The translations under genes were made by a program, and so were the position numbers. Positions 54,907 to 64,000 of a stretch of 64,000 nucleotides of DNA are shown here, piece by piece (position 1 is the first letter of the stretch; every line of letters begins with the position of its first letter). The DNA is from Alphaproteobacteria bacterium MarineAlpha5_Bin12 (GTDB lineage Bacteria > Pseudomonadota > Alphaproteobacteria > HIMB59 > GCA-002718135): positions 62,001 to 126,000 of the forward strand of contig PTKS01000004.1 of assembly GCA_002937855.1 (NCBI GenBank). Direction: 5' to 3'. The notes under the pieces were generated by a model that saw only the letters and a list, made by a program, of their open reading frames with translations, was not told where the DNA came from and searched no databases.

Positions 54907-55821
54907 ATGCATAAATTTTATGCTACCACTGTAATTCAAGTATTAATTTTAACGACAATAGGAAACTTATCAGCAGCAGGATTAGTTACATGTGTTAAAT
55001 TCCTCTCTGAAGATCTAGATCCATTTGTGGTGGCTTTTTTTAGGTGTTTAGTTGGTTTAATTATTATTTTGCCATTTGTATTACATAATAATTTTAAAAA
55101 TTTAAAAACTCAGAATATTAAAACCCACATATTAAGAGGAATTGTTAATTGTATTTCGATGTTTACATGGTTTACAGCAGTGAGCCTGATTCCTCTTGAA
55201 AAGGCTACTGCGATTGGATTCACAACACCATTATTCGCAACGCTTTTTGCAGTAGTTTTTTTAAAAGAAATAATAAAAATTCACAGAACAATAGCCTTAA
55301 TAATAGGTTTTATTGGCATTTTAATAATTATTAGACCAGGATACTTAAATTTTGAATTTGGAAGTTATTTAATGATAATAGCTTCTACTTCTTTTGCATT
55401 TGTTTTAATAATTATAAAACAATTGTCAAAAAATGATTCAAATTTTACCATTATTTTTTATTCTATGGCAATAATGACACCATTAACTTTTGTATTTGCT
55501 ATTCCTTTTTGGGAAACCCCATCTATAAAAGAACTAATAATATTCTTAATTATGGGTGGTTGTGGTATGATTTCACATACTTGCTTAATACAAAGTTTAA
55601 AAATTGCTGACACTACATTAGTTATGCCTTTCCAATATCTAAAATTATTATGGGCATCAATAATTGGATATTTTATTTTTTTCGAAAAACCTGATTTATG
55701 GATTTGGCTAGGTGGAACAGTTGTTTTTTTTGCTGTAGTTTATATTACTTATAGAGAAAGTATTAGTAAGAAAAAAACTGAAGAAAAAATTTCTTATATT
55801 AGACCAGGAATTGACTCATAA
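54907..55821 (+). CDS. EamA/DMT superfamily transporter (second copy)
   Basis: 304 residues with ten membrane segments in two EamA repeats; LEKATAIGFTTPLFATLFAVVFLKE is a typical helix-4/5 sequence and MPFQYLKLLWASIIGYFIFFE the C-terminal repeat. Five-base gap after the phosphotransacylase gene and two-base gap before the FrhB-like gene. Distinct in sequence from the copy at 37612-38529. Substrate unknown. Confidence 0.87.
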   Translation: MHKFYATTVIQVLILTTIGNLSAAGLVTCVKFLSEDLDPFVVAFFRCLVGLIIILPFVLHNNFKNLKTQNIKTHILRGIVNCISMFTWFTAVSLIPLEKATAIGFTTPLFATLFAVVFLKEIIKIHRTIALIIGFIGILIIIRPGYLNFEFGSYLMIIASTSFAFVLIIIKQLSKNDSNFTIIFYSMAIMTPLTFVFAIPFWETPSIKELIIFLIMGGCGMISHTCLIQSLKIADTTLVMPFQYLKLLWASIIGYFIFFEKPDLWIWLGGTVVFFAVVYITYRESISKKKTEEKISYIRPGIDS

Positions 55822-55823
55822 TA

Positions 55824-57029
55824 ATGATTAATAAACTATCTGATATTGTAGAAAATAAGTTGTGTCTTGGTTGCGGCCTCTGTCAAAGCATTGCTGGTAA
55901 AGATAAAATCAAAGTGACAATGACAAAAAAAGGATCTTTGGAACCTAGACAAATAAATTATATAAATAAAAAAACATTTAATAAAATCTTATCAACATGT
56001 CCAGGAATTCTAATTAGGGGGCCAAAAACTAATTTAAAAAATAATAATTTTAAAGAAGATCTAATATGGGGAAAATATTTAGATCTTTTTTATTCTTATT
56101 CAAAAAATCCTCTTATTAGATACACAAGTTCTACAGGAGGTGTTCTTAATGCAATAGCAATATATTTATTAAAATCAAAACAAGTAGATTGTATAATTCA
56201 CACTGCCGCTTCAAAAAATAGACCGATGAGAAATATTTTTAAAATTAGTTATACAAAAAAAGAAATTATTGATGGAACTTCTTCAAGATATGGCCCTTCA
56301 CCTACTTTAGAAAAAATAAATGATATTTTAAATAAAAATATTAATTTTGCATATATCGGAAAACCTTGTGACATTAGTGCAATTAAAAATCTTGAAAAAA
56401 TTGATTCCAGAGTTAAAAAAAATTGTAAATTTTTATTATCAATAGTATGTGGGGGAATTCCCTCTTTAACAAAATCTAAAGAAGCTCTTAAAAAAAATAA
56501 AATAAAAGAAAAAGATCTTTCATTATTTCGATACAGGGGGCACGGGAATCCTGGTGATTTAACTATAGAAACAAAAAATAATAAGCGATTTTTAGAAGGA
56601 TATAATGAATTTTGGGAAGATGAAAATAATTGGCAAGTTCTTGAAAGATGTAAAATTTGTCCTGATGCTATTGGAGAAAGTGCTGACATAGTAGCGCTAG
56701 ATGTATGGCCTAATGCTATTCCATCTGGCAATGATAAAGGATTTAATGGGATAATTGTAAGGACTCTTAAAGGAAAAAAATTAGTTAATAAATTAATTAA
56801 AGATAATTATCTATTTAAAGGAAAAAAATTCTCTTGTAGGGATATGGATTTTTTTCAACCACATCAAGTAAATAAGAAAAAATCAATTTATTATAGAATT
56901 CAGGGAATTAAATCGATTAACAAACTTGTTCCAAAAATTTATGATTTAAGAATAAAAAAGATATCAAAAAAAAATAAAAAAGAATTTAACAAAAAAGAAT
57001 TTTTAGGTGCTCAAAAAAGATTTTTATAG
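55824..57029 (+). CDS. FrhB-like coenzyme F420 hydrogenase/dehydrogenase beta-subunit family protein
   Basis: 401 residues. An N-terminal ferredoxin-like cluster motif KLCLGCGLCQ with a later TCPG, the flavin/cofactor region YTSSTGGVLNAIA, GKPCDISAIKN, and SIVCGGIPS are diagnostic of the FrhB family; two further cysteines are in ERCKICPDAIGESADI. Members use flavin and Fe-S clusters; those in non-F420 organisms include chlorophyll-related and polysaccharide-linked reductases. Downstream of the DMT transporter. Its substrate is unknown. Confidence 0.82.
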   Translation: MINKLSDIVENKLCLGCGLCQSIAGKDKIKVTMTKKGSLEPRQINYINKKTFNKILSTCPGILIRGPKTNLKNNNFKEDLIWGKYLDLFYSYSKNPLIRYTSSTGGVLNAIAIYLLKSKQVDCIIHTAASKNRPMRNIFKISYTKKEIIDGTSSRYGPSPTLEKINDILNKNINFAYIGKPCDISAIKNLEKIDSRVKKNCKFLLSIVCGGIPSLTKSKEALKKNKIKEKDLSLFRYRGHGNPGDLTIETKNNKRFLEGYNEFWEDENNWQVLERCKICPDAIGESADIVALDVWPNAIPSGNDKGFNGIIVRTLKGKKLVNKLIKDNYLFKGKKFSCRDMDFFQPHQVNKKKSIYYRIQGIKSINKLVPKIYDLRIKKISKKNKKEFNKKEFLGAQKRFL

Positions 57030-57032
57030 ATA

Positions 57033-58058
57033 TTAAATATCTCGATGGTGAATATTACCTTGCAAAACCCTTGCAAAATTTTTAGTTGTTTCAAATTGAT
57101 CAAATAAAATCTTTATTACTGCTGTCAATGGAACAGCTAAAAAAATTCCTATGAATCCCCACAACATTCCCCAAAAAATTAATGCCAATATTATAGTGAC
57201 AGGATTAAGAGATAAGGCAGATCCAAGAATTTTAGTTTCAATAAAATTTCCAATAATAAAATTAATACAAAGTGGAATAATTAAAATTAAAATCAAAGTT
57301 GTATAAGAGTCATATTGAATTAATGCTATAGGGAGCGGAAGTAATATCGCTATCACTCCTCCAAAAACTGGAATAAAAGAAAGAAAAAAAGTTAAAAATG
57401 CAAAAATTAAAGCAAGGTCCAATTTAAAAAACCAATAAGTTAGACCAAATAAAATTGAAGTTGCTAATGAGGTCAAAAATTTTGTATTAATATATTTCTT
57501 TATTGTTCTATCAATTTCATACCAAGTTCTTGTTTTTCTTTTATCATTTTCACCTATTAATAAAAAAATCAATATTATAAAAATTACTGAAGTAGTTTTT
57601 AAGAAATTTGTTGTTTGTGAAAATATATTAGAAACAATTTCATAAGATAAATATTTTGAAAATAAATTTTGTAAAGTTAAAGAATTATATTCTAAGTCAA
57701 ATTTATCTTGAAATAAAATTATTAGTGGGTTGATTAGTAAGTTTAATTTTTCTTGATACTCGTTACTTCTATTTAAAAAGTCTATAAATGAAGCATAAAT
57801 TGGAGGGATAGTAATAAAAAAAAATAAGAATAATAATAATATTGCTATAGGAACTGCAACAAATCTATATATTTTCAGTTTTTTCATTTGAAAGTCAACT
57901 ATAGGTGCTATCAAAAATCTTATAAATACCGCAAAAACAAATGGAATTAATATCGCACGGGAATAATATAAGGCAAATGAAAGCATAATAATTGCCAAAA
58001 TTACAAGAGACATAGTCATTATTTGATAATTTTCATTATTAGTAGATTTATTGTTCAT
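57033..58058 (-). CDS. AI-2E family (PerM-like) membrane protein
   Basis: 341 residues with about eight membrane segments and the family phrases FLIAPIVDFQMKKL, FIPVFGGVIAILLPLPIA and FWGMLWGFIGIFLAVPLTAVIKI. AI-2E/UPF0118 proteins transport small molecules or ions (autoinducer-2 export, Na+/H+ exchange in some). Start codon shares a base with the MscS stop (TAATG-type). The two form a small envelope operon. Confidence 0.9.
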   Translation of the reverse strand: MNNKSTNNENYQIMTMSLVILAIIMLSFALYYSRAILIPFVFAVFIRFLIAPIVDFQMKKLKIYRFVAVPIAILLLFLFFFITIPPIYASFIDFLNRSNEYQEKLNLLINPLIILFQDKFDLEYNSLTLQNLFSKYLSYEIVSNIFSQTTNFLKTTSVIFIILIFLLIGENDKRKTRTWYEIDRTIKKYINTKFLTSLATSILFGLTYWFFKLDLALIFAFLTFFLSFIPVFGGVIAILLPLPIALIQYDSYTTLILILIIPLCINFIIGNFIETKILGSALSLNPVTIILALIFWGMLWGFIGIFLAVPLTAVIKILFDQFETTKNFARVLQGNIHHRDI

Positions 58059-59197
58059 TATTTTTTTGGGGGAACAAAAACTTCAGGGATATCATTGGGT
58101 AAACTTTCTAAATATACAGATTGACTAGGAAATGCAAATGCACCTGAATTTTCTTCAACTATCTCCTTAATTTTAATTGCCAATTTTTCTTTTACTTCTA
58201 AAAATTTATCCCAATCTATATCATCTACAAAACATTGAACTAACATATCAATGGAACTCTCAGAAAAACTATCTATTCTTACATAACAGGATCTAAAATA
58301 GTTCGTTCCATCATTTGCAAAGTCTTTATCTTTCAAAATGAATTCTTTTATTTGATTTCTGATATTTTTCATTTGAATAATTGAGGTTTTATATTCTAAC
58401 CCAATCAGCCATCTAATTCTTCTGTGCTTTCTTCTTGTAAAATTAGTAACTGATTGTTCTGAAAATTTAAAATTAGGAACCATAACTAAATTAGAATCAA
58501 ATTGCCTTATTAAAGTTGATCTAAAACCAATTTGTTCAACTATACCTTCAGCTTCACCTGAAACCTTAATAACGTCACCAATAGTAAATCTTCTTTCTGT
58601 TATGATTAAAATTCCAGAAATTAAATTCTTAAATAAGTCCTGGGCACCTAGAGCAACTGCCACACCAAATAAGCCTAACCCTGCAATTATTGGACCTACT
58701 TTTATTCCCCATAACTCTAAAACTGCTATTATAGCGAGAATAATGACTAATATTTTTAAACTTCTTAAAGTCCAATCAACTAAAGCTGCTGTTAGTTTGC
58801 CTTCAAATCTTTTAATAAAAAATGAAAAAGGTACTATTAATTGATGTAATAGCCAAAAAATAAAGATTGTAATAAATGTTCTATTAAGTTTTTCAATTAG
58901 AGTATTTAAATCATCACTAAAATCAATATATGAAGTTGCTATAAAAAAACCTATTACAACGGGTAGAAATTTTAAAGGCCCTTCAATAACTTGTATAACT
59001 GCATCATCTATATCAGTTTTGGTTTTTTTTACGATTTTATGCAATCTATTAATTATAAATTTTGCAAAAAAACTTCTCAAAACGTAAAAAAGAAGGATTA
59101 TTAATAAACCTATAGTAAGTTGGGAAATGTTTATTCCTAAAAGTCCATTATTCCAGACATCTATAAATAAATTAACAAAGTTGTTGAAAGTTGACAT
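58058..59197 (-). CDS. MscS-family mechanosensitive ion channel
   Basis: 379 residues with N-terminal helices and the pore-lining helix GPIIAGLGLFGVAVALGAQDLFKNLISGI, followed by the beta domain FTIGDVIKVSGEAEGIVEQIGFRST and the C-terminal alpha-beta domain. Opens under membrane tension to release solutes on osmotic downshock, consistent with the window's osmolyte genes. Longer than E. coli MscS (286 residues) because of extra N-terminal helices. Confidence 0.93.
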   Translation of the reverse strand: MSTFNNFVNLFIDVWNNGLLGINISQLTIGLLIILLFYVLRSFFAKFIINRLHKIVKKTKTDIDDAVIQVIEGPLKFLPVVIGFFIATSYIDFSDDLNTLIEKLNRTFITIFIFWLLHQLIVPFSFFIKRFEGKLTAALVDWTLRSLKILVIILAIIAVLELWGIKVGPIIAGLGLFGVAVALGAQDLFKNLISGILIITERRFTIGDVIKVSGEAEGIVEQIGFRSTLIRQFDSNLVMVPNFKFSEQSVTNFTRRKHRRIRWLIGLEYKTSIIQMKNIRNQIKEFILKDKDFANDGTNYFRSCYVRIDSFSESSIDMLVQCFVDDIDWDKFLEVKEKLAIKIKEIVEENSGAFAFPSQSVYLESLPNDIPEVFVPPKK

Positions 59198-59218
59198 AAT
59201 AATATTAATTATAAATTA

Positions 59219-59764
59219 ATGTTGTATATACCTGATATTATTTTAAAAATAATATATATTTTTATATTATTATTTAATATTACACCAATAATGGCCAAAA
59301 ATAACGTATATAAATATTCATTTGATAATATTGACGGCGAAGAAATTAATTTAGAAGATTTCAACGGAAAACCAATATTTCTAGTAAATACTGCCTCAAA
59401 ATGTGGATTTACACCTCAATATGGAGATCTTCAATCTTTGTTTCAGGAATATAAATCCACAGATTTAATATTTATTGCAACTCCTTCAAATCAATTTAAA
59501 CAAGAGCTATCCTCAGAGGAAGAAATTAAAAAATTTTGCCTTATAAATTATGGAGTCAGTTTTAATGTAACAGAAATTGTTGAAATAAAAGGCATTGATG
59601 CTCACCCTTTATATAAATGGCTTGAAGAAACATACAATGAAGCTCCAAAATGGAATTTTTATAAATATTTATTTGATAGAGATGGGGAACTGGTTCAATC
59701 TTGGTCATCAATGACTAAGCCAACAAGTAATAAAATAAAAAGATCAATTAAAAAAGTTTTATAA
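59219..59764 (+). CDS. Exported glutathione-peroxidase-family protein
   Basis: 181 residues. A hydrophobic N-terminal signal (about residues 7-26, ending PIMA) precedes the peroxidase fold: NTASKCGFTPQY with the peroxidatic cysteine, PSNQFKQE with the glutamine, and KWNFYKYLFDRDG with the tryptophan/asparagine of the tetrad. Uses thioredoxin-like or glutathione-like reductants on peroxides, here probably in the periplasm. Ends at a perfect terminator. The usual PCNQF cysteine is serine here. Confidence 0.9.
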   Translation: MLYIPDIILKIIYIFILLFNITPIMAKNNVYKYSFDNIDGEEINLEDFNGKPIFLVNTASKCGFTPQYGDLQSLFQEYKSTDLIFIATPSNQFKQELSSEEEIKKFCLINYGVSFNVTEIVEIKGIDAHPLYKWLEETYNEAPKWNFYKYLFDRDGELVQSWSSMTKPTSNKIKRSIKKVL

Positions 59765-59792
59765 AAAAAAAGCCGCAAAAGCGGCTTTTTTA
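59763..59792. terminator. Bidirectional intrinsic terminator between the peroxidase gene and groEL
   Basis: AGCCGC (59771-59776) pairs with GCGGCT (59781-59786) around an AAAA loop, with A8 to the left and T6 to the right. Symmetrical, so it can end both convergent transcripts. Confidence 0.9.
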
Positions 59793-59810
59793 TAAATATA
59801 TCTTTTTTTA

Positions 59811-61478
<1,668 letters not shown>

Positions 61479-61498
61479 TTATTTAATCCTCCTAAGAA

Positions 61499-61810
61499 TT
61501 ATTTCTTTTTTGATGATTTTGAATCAGATACAATTCCCATAATATCTGACTCTTTCATAATTAAATATTCTTCACCACTCATTTTTACTTCAGTCCCTGA
61601 CCACTTTCCAAAAAGAATTTTATCTCCTTTTTTTACGTCTAAAGGAACTAGTTTGCCATTTTCGTCTCTTGCACCAGATCCAACTTCAATAACTTCACCT
61701 TCCATTGGTTTTTCTTGCGCAGTATCTGGTATAATTATTCCACCTGCAGTTTTTTGGTCAGATTCAACTCTTCTAACTAAAACTCTGTCATGTAAAGGTC
61801 TAAATTTCAT
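61499..61810 (-). CDS. groS: Co-chaperonin GroES
   Basis: 103 residues: [34 protein letters not shown] is the GroES N-terminus with the mobile loop, and [12 protein letters not shown] ends the fold. A short lysine/serine extension (SDSKSSKKK) follows. Caps GroEL. Heads the operon; a candidate heat-shock promoter lies upstream at 61885-61913. Confidence 0.98.
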   Translation of the reverse strand: MKFRPLHDRVLVRRVESDQKTAGGIIIPDTAQEKPMEGEVIEVGSGARDENGKLVPLDVKKGDKILFGKWSGTEVKMSGEEYLIMKESDIMGIVSDSKSSKKK

Positions 61811-61884
61811 ATCATATCCTCATTAAGTTTTTGAAATAACTCAAATTTTTTAACTTTTTAGTCATTTTCCAAGAAGTGCTTGTC

Positions 61885-61913
61885 ATTTAGCTATTGTTTA
61901 GTCAAAATTCAAG
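61885..61913 (-). promoter_or_regulatory. Candidate sigma32 (RpoH) promoter of groES-groEL
   Basis: CTTGAA at 61913-61908 matches the RpoH -35 element; 17 bases later CTAAAT (61890-61885) is a weak -10. No CIRCE inverted repeat is visible between here and the groES start, so HrcA control is not supported. Only partial consensus. Confidence 0.35.
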
Positions 61914-61972
61914 TCTAAAAATGCATTTTTTTTATATTATTGCTAAAAAATATATCTATATTTAGATTTTAT

Positions 61973-63013
61973 ATGAAAACACTATTTAGATCCATGTCAG
62001 TAACAATGGGTATTTTACTAGGTATATTGATTTTCTTAATAACTTTGTCATTTTTATCAATTTTATTAGATGAATATTTATCGTTTTCTAAAGAAGAATA
62101 TAGTTTTTTAGAAGGAAATAAAGCATCAAAAAATAAGATACTTGTTCTGGAAGTCAATGGTTTAATCTTGAATCAATCAAAACAAGGAATAGCAATTTTA
62201 AATTCTCAAATAATTTATGCTAGCCAAATAGAAAAAATTTTAAATGATGTATCGAATAATGAAGAAATTAAAGCGATCATTATTTCTATGAATTCTCCTG
62301 GAGGTTCAGTTTCAGGTTCAAATAGATTATATAATGCAATAAAAGATTTTAAAAAAAATAATACAATACCAATATATATTCATACAAATGAATTATTAGC
62401 TTCAGGAGCATTCTGGTCATCAGTTGCTGCAAATAAAATTTATGCAAGCTATGGATCAATGATAGGAAGTATTGGGGTTAAGGGTCCATCTTGGTTTGTT
62501 TATAATAAACCAAAATCAATTAGAGGGGGGCTTTTAGAGCCAACTATTGAAACAGAAGAAGGTATTGAACATTATCAACCTTTTGCAGGTAAATCAAAAG
62601 ATGTTTTCAATCCTTTTAGAAAACCGACGGAAGAGGAATTGTTTAAAATTCAAAATTTATTAGACTCTATATATGACAAATTCTTAAATATAGTATCTCA
62701 CAATAGAAAAATTGAAAAAAACTATATTGAAGAAAAAATAGGTGCGATGATTTATGATAGTCAAGAGGCAAAAAATTTAAAATTAATTGATGATGTTATA
62801 AGTTTAAAAACTCTGAAGAAAAAGCTTGTCACTGAACTTAACATTAAAGAAGATTATCAAATTATAAAGATCATTAATAGATATAACTTGATAAATGAAT
62901 TGTCAAATATTAACTATACATCACAAAAATTAATAAAAGATGATGTTTGCAATCTATACAATCAAGATTTTTCAGTTATTAGTAATTATAATTTCAGCGC
63001 TTGTGAAAATTAG
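61973..63013 (+). CDS. sppA: Signal peptide peptidase SppA-like S49 serine protease
   Basis: 346 residues from ATG at 61973 (the open frame continues upstream only with TTG). One N-terminal membrane helix, then the S49 core: SMNSPGGSVSGS, the nucleophile in LLASGAFWSS (S144 from this start), GSMIGSIGVKG, and the general-base lysine in GKSKDVFNP (K209). Degrades cleaved signal peptides at the inner membrane. Single-domain form. Its end overlaps the convergent glycosyltransferase by 20 bases. Confidence 0.9.
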   Translation: MKTLFRSMSVTMGILLGILIFLITLSFLSILLDEYLSFSKEEYSFLEGNKASKNKILVLEVNGLILNQSKQGIAILNSQIIYASQIEKILNDVSNNEEIKAIIISMNSPGGSVSGSNRLYNAIKDFKKNNTIPIYIHTNELLASGAFWSSVAANKIYASYGSMIGSIGVKGPSWFVYNKPKSIRGGLLEPTIETEEGIEHYQPFAGKSKDVFNPFRKPTEEELFKIQNLLDSIYDKFLNIVSHNRKIEKNYIEEKIGAMIYDSQEAKNLKLIDDVISLKTLKKKLVTELNIKEDYQIIKIINRYNLINELSNINYTSQKLIKDDVCNLYNQDFSVISNYNFSACEN

Positions 63014-64000
63014 TTATTAATTTTTTAAATTCTTTTTCTTGTACAATAAAATTTTTAAAATATGGGTTTTGTCTTATATTCTTACTTCCAATATGCTGTC
63101 CCTCTGCTAAATTTCGAGTTTTGATGTATCTAAAAAGATCATTACCAGCCAAATCTGCGCCAAAGAAATAATGCTGATTTTTTTTATATTCACTAATTTC
63201 TTTATATTTTAAATAAATATTATTTAATTCTTTATCAATATTGTTTTGTACTATTTCTACCACCTGTATCTCGCTATTACTTCTTCCAAATAAAAGATTA
63301 GTTAAACCTGAGCCATGAGGTGCTATTATTTTTTTTGATTTTTGAATTTTTTTTATTTGCTCTAATATTGACAAATTTTCAAATTCTAAAATTTCAAATC
63401 CTTCTTTTTCTAGATGAGATAAAAAATCAGTCTCATTAACAACTTGTCTCCATTTTGCATTTCTCCTACTTATATAAATATTTTCTTTGTTATTGCTAGA
63501 TGATGGAAATAAATATTCATAAAATTTTATTACTTCAATATTCTTTAAAAAACTGGGAATTTGTGAGTTTTTACAAAAATAAAATCCATCATCTAAGTAA
63601 ATATATTTATTCACCTTAATCTTTTTTTCATTCAAAAAAAATTTTATAAAATTTCTAACATTATTTGAAGTATTTCTGTGTATGGCTAAATTAATCTCTT
63701 TTTCAGTGATAAAATTTAATCTAATCAAAAATGTCCAGATATTTCTATAATGATTATTACCAGGACTTGTACCTAAAATAAATGCGTTAGAAATTTCTTT
63801 ATAATCTTTTTTATTTTTAAAAAAATTTTCTTTAAAATCTTTATTACTAAAAACATCTCTTTTATTTTGCCAATCAAATTGATCTGGAAAAGTATTTAAA
63901 TCTTTTTCCATAATTGGATAATAATTATGTGAATCAATATAAAAATTCCCATTTAAAATAGAGCAATAAATATTTAAATCTTTAAGAAAAGCAAATTTAA
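62994..64000 (-). CDS. GT61-like glycosyltransferase (DUF563), N-terminus beyond the right edge
   Basis: The frame is open past the ATG at 63911 to base 64000: the translated stretch there (GNFYIDSHNYYPIM before that methionine) looks coding, so the gene starts outside the window. About 335 residues are visible. The GT61 signature is in the C-terminal half: KKIIAPHGSGLTNLLFG, followed by VVEIV. Such enzymes add sugars (often xylose or glucosamine) to surface polysaccharides. Acceptor unknown. Confidence 0.72.
   Translation of the reverse strand, partial: KFAFLKDLNIYCSILNGNFYIDSHNYYPIMEKDLNTFPDQFDWQNKRDVFSNKDFKENFFKNKKDYKEISNAFILGTSPGNNHYRNIWTFLIRLNFITEKEINLAIHRNTSNNVRNFIKFFLNEKKIKVNKYIYLDDGFYFCKNSQIPSFLKNIEVIKFYEYLFPSSSNNKENIYISRRNAKWRQVVNETDFLSHLEKEGFEILEFENLSILEQIKKIQKSKKIIAPHGSGLTNLLFGRSNSEIQVVEIVQNNIDKELNNIYLKYKEISEYKKNQHYFFGADLAGNDLFRYIKTRNLAEGQHIGSKNIRQNPYFKNFIVQEKEFKKLITNFHKR

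Overview
The window is a compact, strongly AT-rich bacterial chromosome segment (roughly 30 % G+C by eye). About 60 protein genes lie almost end to end, with many ATGA or TAATG overlaps and no intergenic gap above 300 bases. The gene set points to a free-living, aerobic, streamlined marine alphaproteobacterium of SAR11, HIMB59 or AEGEAN-169 type. The clues are a GcrA-type zinc domain, DUF1244, a MotA/OmpA-like envelope pair, a dimethylglycine-dehydrogenase-like oxidase, hydroxyectoine-type catabolic genes, a short core-MetE and many ABC and drug/metabolite transporters. This placement is inference from gene content. I see no tRNA, rRNA, CRISPR array, insertion sequence, prophage or recognisable defence island.

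Region by region. 1-7.2 kb: a truncated M3 oligopeptidase, acyl-CoA synthetase, DUF1244, pyruvate kinase, an aspartate-type aminotransferase and a TauE/SafE exporter. 7.2-16.9 kb: a + strand run with two saccharopine-dehydrogenase family genes (lysine catabolism), uvrB, a 3-hydroxyisobutyryl-CoA hydrolase-like gene, a dimethylglycine/sarcosine dehydrogenase-like oxidase, an AsmA-like protein and a glutathione transferase. 17-20.4 kb: a cold-shock gene, then a - strand run of metallo-hydrolase, RmuC, YajQ and LysE. 20.5-24.7 kb: a tightly overlapped eutB-eutC-doeA-M20 cluster for hydroxyectoine or ectoine breakdown. 24.9-31.1 kb: a DUF4856 secreted protein, a membrane fatty-acid hydroxylase and an Fbp-type ferric ABC importer. 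31.1-36.9 kb, converging on it: a haem operon hemCD-hemB-hemE-hemH-hemF-hemJ. Together these make an iron-in/haem-out neighbourhood.

37-45.7 kb: a 2-oxoglutarate hydroxylase, a MotA/OmpA-like pair followed by a very small unlisted lipoprotein and a DMT transporter, cyclopropane fatty acid synthase, a GcrA C-terminal-domain-only protein, MsrA, a second cold-shock protein, a peroxiredoxin and a guanidino-acid ureohydrolase. 45.7-50.2 kb: a Pot-type ABC importer whose binding-protein gene is separated from the other three by a strong hairpin terminator, and whose last permease carries an unusual extra C-terminal segment. 50.4-57 kb: core-MetE, alanine dehydrogenase plus class III aminotransferase, and divergently a phosphate acyltransferase, a DMT transporter and an FrhB-like iron-sulfur protein. 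57-64 kb: AI-2E family and MscS membrane proteins, an exported glutathione peroxidase, groES-groEL, an S49 peptidase and a GT61-like glycosyltransferase cut by the right edge.

Common themes are uptake and breakdown of small nitrogenous osmolytes (lysine, hydroxyectoine, dimethylglycine, guanidino acids/polyamines, amino acids via pyruvate/alanine), iron and haem, and oxidative and envelope stress. No clear novel multi-gene defence or mobile system was found. The most promising unexplained items are the 51-nt interrupted hairpin at 26286-26336, the 48-residue lipoprotein at 38526-38672, the extended PotC-like permease, the GcrA fragment-like protein and the iron/haem neighbourhood with its DUF4856 protein.
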